A program made the translations under genes and the position numbers. A DNA stretch of 64,000 nt from Woeseiaceae bacterium (lineage in GTDB: Bacteria; Pseudomonadota; Gammaproteobacteria; Steroidobacterales; Woeseiaceae). The notes under the pieces are model-generated. The model saw only the letters and a program-made list of their open reading frames with translations, did not search any database and was not told the DNA's origin. Positions 15,736 through 24,512 of this stretch are shown here, in pieces; the first letter of the stretch is position 1, and every line of letters starts with the position of its first letter. Location of the stretch: the NCBI GenBank assembly GCA_021773035.1, contig JAJFKU010000017.1, forward strand, positions 1 to 64,000, in the 5' to 3' direction.

Positions 15736-16608
15736 TCACCGCATAGCTTTCAAGTAGTCGTCGAAGACTCGGTTAAACTCTTCGTGACGCTCCCAGAACA
15801 TCATGTGTTGTCCCATCTCAACGACAGTCGCGCTTGGCGTATGTTTTCCGGCCCAAGCCGACACGATTTCGCCCCACCCCTCATGAACGACGTACAACAA
15901 CGGCACTTTTCCTTCCAGTGCAATTAGGTCCGGTTCAAAATCGTAGTAGTTGAATGCGGCATACTTTAATGCCGTCACAAAATCCGGCGTTTGATCGGAT
16001 ATATCCGAGAACCACTGAATGTTCTCTTCCGATTTATTCTCCAGCACCGCTTTCGCGGCCTCCCTGTTGAACGTTTGCCGGTCACGCATTGGTTCTAGAG
16101 TATGAAACTTCATTAGGCCGTCCGCATCATCACGTCTATACCAAACCCACTCTAGGGCATTATCCTCGCCGATCGCCTTTGGGGAGCCGTCCAACAGAAC
16201 CACGCCTCGTACGTTGTCGATGCCACATTCACGGATATAGGCAAGCATGTCGTAGGACCCAGCAGACCACCCGACTAAGACCGCGTCTTTCAAGTCTAAT
16301 TCTCGAATAACTGCGCTTAAGTCCCGACCGTGCTGCTCGTAGTAATGGCCTTCGGTCGTCTTCGTCGTCAATCCTTGACCACGTGGGTCGTAGGAGATAG
16401 CTCGAAACTGCGAAGAATCTGCGTAGTGTTCCAGCTGACGAACAAACACCTTCGTCGACATTGTAAGGCCGGGTATGAAAATAATAGGTATATCACCGTT
16501 GCCCGATTCCTCGTAGTGAATTGTCAGCGAATCCGACAGTTTGAGGTATTGCCCGGCGTGGCTGGCGCCTATTGGCTTTCTCATGAGCAAATCACTGCAA
16601 TTGCCCAC
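15736..16608 (-). CDS. Alpha/beta hydrolase of the catabolic cluster
   Basis: A 290-residue alpha/beta-hydrolase-fold enzyme. The oxyanion region reads IIFIPGLTM, the nucleophile elbow is GWSAGS (Ser115), and the catalytic His is His268 (MGQHMMFWE); the acid is likely the Asp or Glu after the LLYVVHEG strand. DPRGQGLT is typical of the enol-lactonase/haloperoxidase-like branch. No signal peptide is seen, so it is cytoplasmic. It follows the IclR gene by 29 bp on the same strand and is probably co-transcribed with it. The substrate is unknown; a lactone or ester intermediate of the neighbouring pathway is plausible. Confidence 0.85.
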   Translation of the reverse strand: MGNCSDLLMRKPIGASHAGQYLKLSDSLTIHYEESGNGDIPIIFIPGLTMSTKVFVRQLEHYADSSQFRAISYDPRGQGLTTKTTEGHYYEQHGRDLSAVIRELDLKDAVLVGWSAGSYDMLAYIRECGIDNVRGVVLLDGSPKAIGEDNALEWVWYRRDDADGLMKFHTLEPMRDRQTFNREAAKAVLENKSEENIQWFSDISDQTPDFVTALKYAAFNYYDFEPDLIALEGKVPLLYVVHEGWGEIVSAWAGKHTPSATVVEMGQHMMFWERHEEFNRVFDDYLKAMR

Positions 16609-16637
16609 AGGAATGACCCGAGATTAACCTAAGGACT

Positions 16638-17447
16638 TTATCCTCGAGTGGAGACGATGGTGTCCAGCGGATTGATGCGTGCTTCAATCTTCCTGGCCTC
16701 TTGGTTAAGTAGCTCAATCAATTCTACCTGTCGTTTTTTGGTTAACCGGGCGCTTGTCATGTTGACAGCGAGCGAGCCGGTGACTTCGTAGCCTTCTGGC
16801 CTTATGGCGACGGAAAGTGCCGATATGCCATCTACCAATTCGCCGTCGTCTATCGCGTAACCCTGGTCGCGAATATCGGACAAACGACTTCGAATCTTCG
16901 TGCTGGACAATCCGGCGTAGCGTCGATAGATCGAAGTGTTCGCTTTCAGTACCGCGTCAATCGACTCAGAATCCAAGTGCGCAAGAATTGCCTGACTCGC
17001 AGGGCCTACGCCCAGGGGAATCTGTCCACCAACGCCGCCCGACAGGCTGTCTATGACATAGTTGCCCTGTTGGCGATCAATACACACGGCGTTAAAACCA
17101 TTGTGAGCCATGAGAAATGCAGTGTCGCCCGTTTTTGCGGCAATGTTCAGAACAGAGGGATGTCCGATCTTCCGCAGTCCACTGGCATCGGCCGCTCGCG
17201 AACCGAGAACAAAAAAAGTGAGTCCAAGCCGGTAACGCTTAGTCGATTCCTCTTTCGCGATAAGGCCATGTCGCTCCAGGCTTGCGACAATACGATGTGT
17301 CGTCGACATCGTAAGCCCAATGGTTTTTGCGAGCTGGCCGACCTTCGCGCCTTCGTGGCCTGCCTGTCCGAGCGCGTCTAGAATTGCTATCGCCCGGTCA
17401 AGAAGTTGGGTGCCTGTCGATTTGTCTGTCACTGTTGTCTTACTCAA
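16638..17447 (-). CDS. IclR-family transcriptional regulator
   Basis: A 269-residue IclR regulator. An N-terminal winged helix-turn-helix (about residues 12-75, with LLDRAIAILDALGQAG and TIGLTMSTTHRIVASLERHGLI) is followed by the effector-binding GAF-like IclR domain (about 85-255), which includes QIPLGVGPASQAILAHL and GYAIDDGELVDGISALSVAI. Family members control catabolic operons and respond to small acids or aromatic compounds. It is followed by a hydrolase and preceded by the MmgE/PrpD gene, all on the same strand. It is the only regulator in the cluster and so the first candidate to bind the repeated CATATTATG palindromes. Confidence 0.92.
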   Translation of the reverse strand: MSKTTVTDKSTGTQLLDRAIAILDALGQAGHEGAKVGQLAKTIGLTMSTTHRIVASLERHGLIAKEESTKRYRLGLTFFVLGSRAADASGLRKIGHPSVLNIAAKTGDTAFLMAHNGFNAVCIDRQQGNYVIDSLSGGVGGQIPLGVGPASQAILAHLDSESIDAVLKANTSIYRRYAGLSSTKIRSRLSDIRDQGYAIDDGELVDGISALSVAIRPEGYEVTGSLAVNMTSARLTKKRQVELIELLNQEARKIEARINPLDTIVSTRG

Positions 17448-17597
17448 CGTTTGGGTATTCGCGATTTAGTAGGGATCGGAACAGTATAACAGTGCCGTTG
17501 GTGGCGATGATCCGTGGAGTAATCGACCCTAAAGAACCACATTCTACTCACGCGAAAATGAGCATTCTATAAGAGCATGTCTCGCGCGCGCTGCACC

Positions 17598-18956
17598 TTA
17601 ACATCGCGGCGACCCGGTCTTTACATCCAGGGGCAGGGCCAGCGCGTCTAACATTGGTTTGGAATCTCCGTGCCGAAGTGAGTCAATTGCGCCTACTAGA
17701 TAATCCACTTTCTCGACAGCGACCGTATCGCTGGCGACCACCCGCAGCTTCTCCACCAACTCGTCCCACACCATCGGATTATCTGGCTCACCTTTCGGTA
17801 CGAGTACCGTATTGGCGAACACACTTGAGCGAGTTTTGACCTCTATACGTGCAGGCACTGCCTTTGAAAACATCGCATCCAGCTTGGGATCCACCGCAAG
17901 GGTGACTCGGCTTGTCAGGGCCAGAACCTCGCGATCGTTTAGCCAGCGTTCGGTCAACGGTAAGAGTGACTTCACGCCTTTGAGCGCCGCCAATGCGACG
18001 CAAAATGGAATACTGTACTGCGCAGCCTCGAGATTTTTGGGCGCCAGGTCGTTGTTCAATCTAAGCGCCCTAGAGAATGTGTGAATGTTGATTTCGTGCA
18101 CGTCCTCAAGGTCGAACTGCTCCCGTGCTCGCAACTCAAGAAACGCGTCCATCGCCGCATGTGACCAGCGACAACAGCCATACGGTTTGAAATACACACT
18201 GTCGATCAGCCACGTCGACCCCAACTCTGATGTGAGCTTGTCGCGATCGTAGATGTGTTCATTATCCATGAGGTCCATTGGACCGGTAAAGCCCGCTGCG
18301 GCCAGTTCAACGGCAGCAATTCCCGTCGCAGTCGCCCACGGAATCCCTTCCTTGACGTGATTTCCCATCATTTGAGAATATGCGATCGCCGCGAGGTTCG
18401 GAGCACTGGATCCAGCGATCGATATGGCCTGTGCGACTTGTAGTGGCGGTAATCGCCGTAGCCACGCGGACGCTGCTGCCGCGCCTTGGCCACACCACGG
18501 ACCCGTGACAAGCGTGTCGAGTTTATTGATATCGCGAGACGCGGCAATGCGAATGGCAATTTCATAGCCGATAACGGTGGCAATCAGTATCTCTTCCGCC
18601 GTCGATTCGAAAGCGTCCGCGGTCGCCAGCACGGCCGGTATTATGGACGCCCCGGGGTGACCCGCAGCTGCGCGATGTCCATCATCGAGATCCAGCATCG
18701 ACGCGATCGCAGCGTTTGAAAACGCCGCGCCGGTTACGGTGAGCTTAATATCTGAAAACCAACACTCTGCCGGTCCGGCTCCCCAGATCGTCGGCGCGGC
18801 CGTTGCTGCAGCCTTTCCACCTCGACTGAAGTAGCCGCCGATAGCGGCACCTGCCAAGTCGAGAATCGCACAAACAGCAATGTCCTGACTCGCTTGTGGC
18901 ACTTGCTTGGTTTCCACAACGAAACCAGCCAATTCCTGAGCGATCGTCACGTGCAC
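17598..18956 (-). CDS. MmgE/PrpD-family dehydratase or isomerase
   Basis: A 452-residue cytoplasmic enzyme of the MmgE/PrpD family, whose known members include 2-methylcitrate dehydratase, cis-aconitate decarboxylase and an iminodisuccinate epimerase. Typical segments are LDLDDGHRAAAGHPGASIIPAVLA (about residues 67-90), IAASRDINKL, the HVKEGIPWATATGIAAVELA helix and YFKPYGCCRWSHAAMDA. It is the last gene of a run of same-strand catabolic genes, about 110 bp after dhaL. No methylcitrate-cycle partners (prpB, prpC) are nearby, so a role in propionate use is not supported. The reaction is unknown. Confidence 0.85.
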   Translation of the reverse strand: MHVTIAQELAGFVVETKQVPQASQDIAVCAILDLAGAAIGGYFSRGGKAAATAAPTIWGAGPAECWFSDIKLTVTGAAFSNAAIASMLDLDDGHRAAAGHPGASIIPAVLATADAFESTAEEILIATVIGYEIAIRIAASRDINKLDTLVTGPWCGQGAAAASAWLRRLPPLQVAQAISIAGSSAPNLAAIAYSQMMGNHVKEGIPWATATGIAAVELAAAGFTGPMDLMDNEHIYDRDKLTSELGSTWLIDSVYFKPYGCCRWSHAAMDAFLELRAREQFDLEDVHEINIHTFSRALRLNNDLAPKNLEAAQYSIPFCVALAALKGVKSLLPLTERWLNDREVLALTSRVTLAVDPKLDAMFSKAVPARIEVKTRSSVFANTVLVPKGEPDNPMVWDELVEKLRVVASDTVAVEKVDYLVGAIDSLRHGDSKPMLDALALPLDVKTGSPRC

Positions 18957-19067
18957 CCTCCCGGAACTCTCGAATCAGGTTTGAAAACGCAATACAGAAC
19001 CACGTTCGTTTCGTAAATCGGCCGGTGATATACACCTGTTGTGGCTGCCATATAGGAATTCTCGCCG

Positions 19068-19745
19068 CTAATGAGCATCAACGCCGCCGGTGAAATCACT
19101 GCCAGAATCGTGCGATCCATTGATGGCCTCAATCATGTGCTTCAGCGCCGTCATGCCTGGATCATCAAGGCCGATACTGCGGTCGCCTGCCAGACGTGCG
19201 CGACCGATTTTGCACGGCTTGCTCTTGAAGTCTTTCATGATGCGTGACAAGGCTTCGTCTGCCGCAGAGGCCAGTTTGGTGTGATCGGTCTCTCGATCAA
19301 TCGCATCTGCAATCCCGTTAAGTCCGTCAAGCACGGTCTTGTCGCCCAAGTTAGCGCCGCCGGCGCCCATCATAGATTCCATCGCTAGACGAATTAGGTC
19401 AGAAATCTGCGTGGATAAAAGCGTATTTTGCCCATTCGTTTCAGCAGCAACTCGATTCACCCCGGCCATCATGATCGCGCTGAAGCTCGAGCCGGACACG
19501 CCGGCGATGATCTGCGAGATTTTTTCCATGAAGTCGCTGATGGGAAGCGGCATGTTGCAAAGTTCACCCTGTAAGGCTGTCGCGACCGCCCGCAGCGTGG
19601 TGCCGAGGTCGCCGTCACCCAGTTGCGCATCCAGTTCATTCAAGTGTGGAGCCGCATCAATCAGCCTCTCGCAGACCTTTGCGAAGATCATCGACAGATC
19701 GGCGGAATCGTATTCTTGGGTCAAAGGTTTCTCCAAAATGGGCAT
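19068..19745 (-). CDS. dhaL: Dihydroxyacetone-kinase-type nucleotide-binding subunit DhaL
   Basis: A 225-residue DhaL-domain protein, the ATP/ADP-binding half of dihydroxyacetone-type kinases. The metal-phosphate binding loop ELDAQLGDGDLGTT carries the three ligand Asp residues (39, 44, 46). GVSGSSFSAIMMAG and GAGGANLGDKTVLDGL follow, as in the family. It overlaps the end of dhaK by about 25 bp. No DhaM phosphotransferase subunit is encoded in the window, so either ATP is the direct donor or the PTS partner lies elsewhere. Confidence 0.9.
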   Translation of the reverse strand: MPILEKPLTQEYDSADLSMIFAKVCERLIDAAPHLNELDAQLGDGDLGTTLRAVATALQGELCNMPLPISDFMEKISQIIAGVSGSSFSAIMMAGVNRVAAETNGQNTLLSTQISDLIRLAMESMMGAGGANLGDKTVLDGLNGIADAIDRETDHTKLASAADEALSRIMKDFKSKPCKIGRARLAGDRSIGLDDPGMTALKHMIEAINGSHDSGSDFTGGVDAH

Positions 19746-20722
19746 GCCGCAGGTTCACGCATCAGAGACTCGAGTTCGTCGTCTAACGTCATTACAGAGA
19801 CCGTAATCCCGGCCATTTCCATTGATGTCGTGTAATGGCCGATCATAGGCAAGGCGATATCGACACCCGCAGATGACAGTCGCTGTGCGAGTCGCCGATA
19901 GAAAATAAACAGCTCGTCAATCGGTGTAGCACCCAGGCTGTTACACAGCAGTGCAATGCGCTCTCCCGATGCGATCGGATTGTCCTCCAACACCCTGTCC
20001 AGCATCTCGTCAGCTAGATCGTCCGCGCTCTTGAGCCCGCCTCGCCATACGCCCTGCTCTCCATGAATGCCCATCCCCATCTCGATGGACTCATCATCGA
20101 TCTCGAAGGTTGGTTTGCCGGCCTGCGGAATCGTGCACGACGAAAGCGCAACACCAATGGATCGGCAGTTGTTCATTGCCCGTTCGGTAATGGCTGCCAC
20201 GTCGTCAAGAGTGCGGCCACGTTCTGCCGCCGCTCCAGCAATCTTAAAGGCAAACGTAAGACCGGCGACACCGCGTCGTTTGCTGTGTTCTAGCGGCGGA
20301 GCGCTGGCGACATCGTCGGCAACAATGACCAGTTGGTTACGTACGCCTTTGCTTTCGAGCGCATCCTTCACCATGTTGAACACCATGCGGTCACCACCGT
20401 AATTACCAATGATGGACAAGACGCCACTGCCAAAATCAGCCGCCTCGATCGCCTCGGTGACGTCGTTCGCCGATGGGCCCGCAAACACATCGCCAACGGC
20501 ACAACTGTCGAGCAATCCTTCGCCGACGTAGCCCGCAAATAGCGGTAGATGCCCAAAGCCGCCGCCGGTCGCAAGGCCCACTTTCCCCGACGCCTTGCTA
20601 TCAGGACGAACCACGACTCGCTTATTTGCGCCGATGCACTCGAACTCGCTGGGGTACGCGAGCACCAAACCCTCAAGGGACTCGTCTACGTAATTCTTAG
20701 GATCGTTGATAATTTTCTTCAA
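19721..20722 (-). CDS. dhaK: DhaK-like keto-sugar kinase subunit with altered active-site loop
   Basis: A 333-residue DhaK-domain protein, the substrate-binding half of a dihydroxyacetone-type kinase. The His that binds the substrate covalently in the family is kept (His220, GMGIHGEQG), as are His58 and Asp111 (NYGGDR). The usually invariant loop GGGSGHEPAHAG reads GGGFGHLPLFAG here (residues 53-64), so Ser, Glu and a second His are replaced by bulky or hydrophobic residues. That suggests a substrate other than dihydroxyacetone, such as a larger keto-sugar. It lies 46 bp after the amidase gene and overlaps dhaL, within the long catabolic operon. Confidence 0.85.
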   Translation of the reverse strand: MKKIINDPKNYVDESLEGLVLAYPSEFECIGANKRVVVRPDSKASGKVGLATGGGFGHLPLFAGYVGEGLLDSCAVGDVFAGPSANDVTEAIEAADFGSGVLSIIGNYGGDRMVFNMVKDALESKGVRNQLVIVADDVASAPPLEHSKRRGVAGLTFAFKIAGAAAERGRTLDDVAAITERAMNNCRSIGVALSSCTIPQAGKPTFEIDDESIEMGMGIHGEQGVWRGGLKSADDLADEMLDRVLEDNPIASGERIALLCNSLGATPIDELFIFYRRLAQRLSSAGVDIALPMIGHYTTSMEMAGITVSVMTLDDELESLMREPAACPFWRNL

Positions 20723-20768
20723 GAATGTTCTCCAAATTCTCTGTTCGTCGTTGCAGATCCGTTAGGGA

Positions 20769-22199
20769 CTAGTTCTGCATCCCCAGTCCAGCCGGAATCA
20801 TCGGATCTTCACCGCGTGAACGCTCAAAGGCGCGCGCGATTCGGAGCGCAAGCGCGTCGTCGAATTGACGCACCATGATTTGCATCCCCGCCGGCAAATG
20901 ATTTTGAGTCAGACCGATCGGTACTGATACGCTCGCTAGGTCGAGGTAGTTCACCAGGCGTCCAAACAAATTGGGTGGCGTGTTCTCGTCAACCGCATCG
21001 ATGCGAATAGGAGCTTGGTGACAAGCAGGAACAATCACCGCATCCAACCGATCCATGTTGGTTAGAAACTGCGATTGTGTTGCGCACCGCTCGCGCAGCA
21101 CTGCCAGGTAGGTGGCCGCCGAGATGTGCTTGCCGTCCATTATGCGCTCCTGGATCACGGCCGTGACCGGACTGTTTTTTTTCTCAATATAAGAGCCCCA
21201 ATGGGCATAGCTTTCCGCACTCATGATGTCTCCACCGCGACTCAGAAACTCATCGATCGGCAAAGGAAGTTGAAACTCCACCAAGTGTGCGCCCAGACCC
21301 TCCAGATCCTTTAGGGCTTCGTTCAGCAATCGGTGGATCTCCGGCTCGACGCCACCGAGGTCGTTGTCGGCAAGAATCCCGATTCGAATTCCCTCGACAC
21401 CACGTTCGAGGTCCGTCAGTGGATCGATGACGGAGGCTGAAATCGTGGTCGGGTCACCGGCCTCATGGGCAACCAGTTTCTGCAGGAGGTATGCGGTGTC
21501 TCGAACCGTACGAGCCAACGGCCCAACCGTGTCGTGCGTATCGCTTAGAGGCAATACGCCTTTGCGACTAATGAGGCCACTCGACGTTTTTAGACCGACG
21601 ACGCCGCACCAGCAGGCCGGCGTGCGCACCGAGCCGCCGGTGTCGGTACCCAGTGCGGCAGGAGCAAGGCCCGCGGCAACCGCGACCGCTGATCCGCTGC
21701 TTGAACCACCTGGCACACGATGGGTTTCCAGATCCCAGGGATTCCACGGTGTCCCTTTAACCGGATTGGTGCCCCACCCGCCAAATGCAAATTCGACCAT
21801 GTGTGTCTTACCCAGCACGACCATGCCGGCCGATTGCAGCCGTGACACAACGGACGCGTTTGTCGCGGCGATATTGCCGGCCAGCGCGTTTGACCCGCCC
21901 CCAGTTTCGAATCCCGCATAGTCAAAGATGTCTTTGATGGCTACCGGGATGCCGTGCAATGGGCTTAACGTACGCCCCGCTGCCCGGGCGTCATCAGCAG
22001 CTCGCGCAAAGAGTATCGCCTCTTCTTCAAACACCAATGAGTACGCGTGCAAGTGATCGTCGAATCGCGCGATTCGTGCAAGGTAGATCTTCGTGATCTC
22101 TTCAGAACTGATCTTTTTCGAGGTCATGAGATCAGTCAAGTAATCAAATGACGCGAACGCCACGTCGTCCGATGTTGCTGCAATATTTCTACTTGTCAT
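20769..22199 (-). CDS. Amidase-signature hydrolase
   Basis: A 476-residue amidase-signature enzyme with a complete Ser-cisSer-Lys triad: Lys89 (PVAIKD), cis-Ser166 (GGSSSGS) and nucleophile Ser190 (GTDTGGS). It should hydrolyse a C-N amide bond in the cytoplasm. The absence of GatB or GatC neighbours argues against a role in tRNA-Gln amidation. Its start overlaps the stop of the M24-like gene by 4 bp and DhaK follows 46 bp downstream, so it is one step of the same pathway. The substrate is unknown. Confidence 0.92.
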   Translation of the reverse strand: MTSRNIAATSDDVAFASFDYLTDLMTSKKISSEEITKIYLARIARFDDHLHAYSLVFEEEAILFARAADDARAAGRTLSPLHGIPVAIKDIFDYAGFETGGGSNALAGNIAATNASVVSRLQSAGMVVLGKTHMVEFAFGGWGTNPVKGTPWNPWDLETHRVPGGSSSGSAVAVAAGLAPAALGTDTGGSVRTPACWCGVVGLKTSSGLISRKGVLPLSDTHDTVGPLARTVRDTAYLLQKLVAHEAGDPTTISASVIDPLTDLERGVEGIRIGILADNDLGGVEPEIHRLLNEALKDLEGLGAHLVEFQLPLPIDEFLSRGGDIMSAESYAHWGSYIEKKNSPVTAVIQERIMDGKHISAATYLAVLRERCATQSQFLTNMDRLDAVIVPACHQAPIRIDAVDENTPPNLFGRLVNYLDLASVSVPIGLTQNHLPAGMQIMVRQFDDALALRIARAFERSRGEDPMIPAGLGMQN

Positions 22200-23338
22200 T
22201 TCAGAATCAGCTCTCGCGGATTTGAGGGCGTCAATCGCTCGATCCCCGTTTCTGTAACCACTACGGTCTCACTGATACCGAAGCCTTCTGCCAGCGCGAG
22301 CATATGAAAGACCATCCCTTCTTTAAGCTCCCAGTCTTCTTGCTCATTGAAGTCCAGCACATCCCATTCTGCGGTACGCGGCGGAAAGCCGATGCCCGTC
22401 GAATACCCACTGCGGTTGAAATAGTCGGGACGAATCTTGCGGATGGGCGCACGCACAAGCGCGTCGATTTCTACGCTCGACGCGCCCGCTTTCATTGCAG
22501 CAAGCTGAGCATCTTGTGAAGCGATCACCAAATCAACCGCCTCTCGCAGCTTGTCCGCCGGCTCGCCGAGCAAAACGGTGCGCATTTGCGTAGCGTGATA
22601 CCGCTCTCTGCAGCCGTAGAGTTCCGTGAACACCAGCTCACCGCGTTCGATCAGTTTTGGGCCCCAATTTGCGTGGCAAACGTTGTATCGATAACCGGAC
22701 ATGATGTGATGCGGCAAGCCGGTGTACTCGCAGCCGGCGCCGACACCGGCATTGAGCACGGCGGCGGCCACGGTTGCTTCGGTTATTCCTGGGTTGATCG
22801 TTGCTTGAGAGGCGCGCTGTTCAATTTCTGCAATAGCCCCAGCCTCGCGGATGTACCCGATTTCCGCTGGCGATTTAGCAACTCTGATTCTGTCGACAAG
22901 ATACGAGGCATCTTTAACCGTAAACCGGCCTAGGCCTGCAACGATCTGCTCTGCGGCCAAGGCCGTCAAGAACCAACAACGTTTTTCGAGTCCCAGGTTT
23001 CCGGGGCCGTCGTGAAGACTGTTGACGACCTCAGCGGTACGATCAATCACATTGTCGCCTTCCCGCCAAGTCTCTGCATCATCGAGCCACGAATACTCAT
23101 CAACGTTGCCCCTCTCCAGGTAACGGAGCAACAGTGTTGGATCCTCGTGCTCTTGTGTCACTACGAGAACCTGATACGCGAAGTATCCGGACGTTTGGTG
23201 TCCGGTCAGGTAATAGATGTTCTCCGGCGAATGAATAAGCAGTACATCAAGTCCCTGCTTTTCCATGTTGGCCTTTACATTTCGAACTCGACCGCGAAAC
23301 TCCTCGGTCGAGAACGCTTGAACGTTGCCTGTCATCAA
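22196..23338 (-). CDS. Creatinase/ectoine-hydrolase-like M24 protein without metal ligands
   Basis: A 380-residue protein with the creatinase N-terminal domain (about 10-145) and a pita-bread M24 domain (about 150-375). The metal ligands of true aminopeptidases (two Asp, His, two Glu) are not all present: the first Asp-containing strand reads VFTELYGCRERYHATQMRT, and the His region reads GYSTGIGFPP. Loss of the metal site is a feature of creatinase and of ectoine hydrolase DoeA, which cleave small C-N substrates without metal. It therefore probably hydrolyses a guanidino, amidine or cyclic-amide compound rather than peptides. It starts 40 bp after the FAD oxidoreductase gene and overlaps the amidase. 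Confidence 0.85.
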   Translation of the reverse strand: MMTGNVQAFSTEEFRGRVRNVKANMEKQGLDVLLIHSPENIYYLTGHQTSGYFAYQVLVVTQEHEDPTLLLRYLERGNVDEYSWLDDAETWREGDNVIDRTAEVVNSLHDGPGNLGLEKRCWFLTALAAEQIVAGLGRFTVKDASYLVDRIRVAKSPAEIGYIREAGAIAEIEQRASQATINPGITEATVAAAVLNAGVGAGCEYTGLPHHIMSGYRYNVCHANWGPKLIERGELVFTELYGCRERYHATQMRTVLLGEPADKLREAVDLVIASQDAQLAAMKAGASSVEIDALVRAPIRKIRPDYFNRSGYSTGIGFPPRTAEWDVLDFNEQEDWELKEGMVFHMLALAEGFGISETVVVTETGIERLTPSNPRELILK

Positions 23339-23378
23339 ATATGCCTCTTGCTTTATCTGCTATTGATTGGCGCGATCT

Positions 23379-24512
23379 TCAAGCGTTCCCGCTCGCCGCC
23401 ACATCAAGTTGATCGAATCGACCGATCGACAGTTCGTCGATTTCTGTATCGGTCCCGCCGTCCAAAACTAATTCGCTGGCCACGGCTCCAACACCTAGAC
23501 CTAGCTGAAAACCATGGCCGGAAAACCCAAATGTATGCACCAGACCGGGGGTTGTCCTACTGCGGCCAACAACCGGTAAACCATCGGGCATCACGCCTTC
23601 GATGCCGGACCACGTGCGTATCACTTGTGTGTTCGCGAGGTCGGGTACCAGCGATACCGCGGCTCGTATCGCCGTTGCGGTGACGGCAGATTGAGGATAA
23701 GAACGAATGGCGTCTCGGTCAGCAATGCCCTCGCCACCACCAAAGATGACGTTCCCTCGTTCAATTTGTCGAATATAGATATCACCCCCGCAAACGCCCA
23801 AGTTCGGCCAGATAAAATGCGGGATGGGTTCTGTGACGCACATATTGGGCGCCATGACGTCCTCTGGAACGGGTTCACCGAACGCCGCCGATATGTGAAA
23901 TGCCCAAGCACCGGCCGCGTTAATGAGTCCACGCGACTGGACATGCTGACCATCAGATAGCGTTGTCACGAACGTTCCATTGCGATGCTCGACTCGTGTC
24001 ACCGTTACTCTTTCGCAAACATCGGCACCGCAATGGCGCGCCGCACACATGACCGCTGGCGCTACTAATCGGGGGTTCGCATGTCCGTCTTCCGCACACA
24101 AGGAACCGCCGACAACGTCATTGCTAAGCCAGGGATAGGTTCTTCGAATCTGTTCAGCCGGAATGAGCTTGAGACTTAATCCATGCGTTTCGGCATGTGC
24201 TGCGTACGTATTGAGCTCCTCGTATTCTGAATCGCTGCGAGCGAGTTTAAGGTGTCCACTTACTGAAAACTCACAATCGGTACCAACCAGAGATTCCAAC
24301 TTAGACCAGAGCGCCCGACTGCGGCGTGCCAGCGGCAGTTCTGCGGGATGACGCCCTTGTTGGCGCACGCCACCGTAGTTGACCCCGCTTGCTTCACTGC
24401 CACAACTTTTCCGCTCTAACAGAACAACCGAAGCACCGCGCTGCCGCAGATGCAACGCCGCCGAACAGCCTGCAATGCCTCCTCCCACGATCGCGACGTC
24501 GGCGACAGTCAC
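23379..24512 (-). CDS. FAD-dependent amine oxidase, beta-type subunit (OoxB/HcnC-like)
   Basis: A 377-residue DAO-family flavoprotein with an N-terminal Rossmann motif (VADVAIVGGGIAGCSAALHLRQRGASVVLLER, shown in part). NYGGVRQQGRHPAELPLARRS and the C-terminal HTFGFSGHGFQLGLGVGAVAS follow, as in glycine/sarcosine and D-amino acid oxidases. In three-part enzymes such as octopine/nopaline oxidase, HCN synthase and D-hydroxyproline dehydrogenase, this subunit oxidises the C-N bond. The gene overlaps the alpha-type subunit gene by 4 bp (24509-24512), matching that three-subunit layout. Confidence 0.88.
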   Translation of the reverse strand: MTVADVAIVGGGIAGCSAALHLRQRGASVVLLERKSCGSEASGVNYGGVRQQGRHPAELPLARRSRALWSKLESLVGTDCEFSVSGHLKLARSDSEYEELNTYAAHAETHGLSLKLIPAEQIRRTYPWLSNDVVGGSLCAEDGHANPRLVAPAVMCAARHCGADVCERVTVTRVEHRNGTFVTTLSDGQHVQSRGLINAAGAWAFHISAAFGEPVPEDVMAPNMCVTEPIPHFIWPNLGVCGGDIYIRQIERGNVIFGGGEGIADRDAIRSYPQSAVTATAIRAAVSLVPDLANTQVIRTWSGIEGVMPDGLPVVGRSRTTPGLVHTFGFSGHGFQLGLGVGAVASELVLDGGTDTEIDELSIGRFDQLDVAASGNA

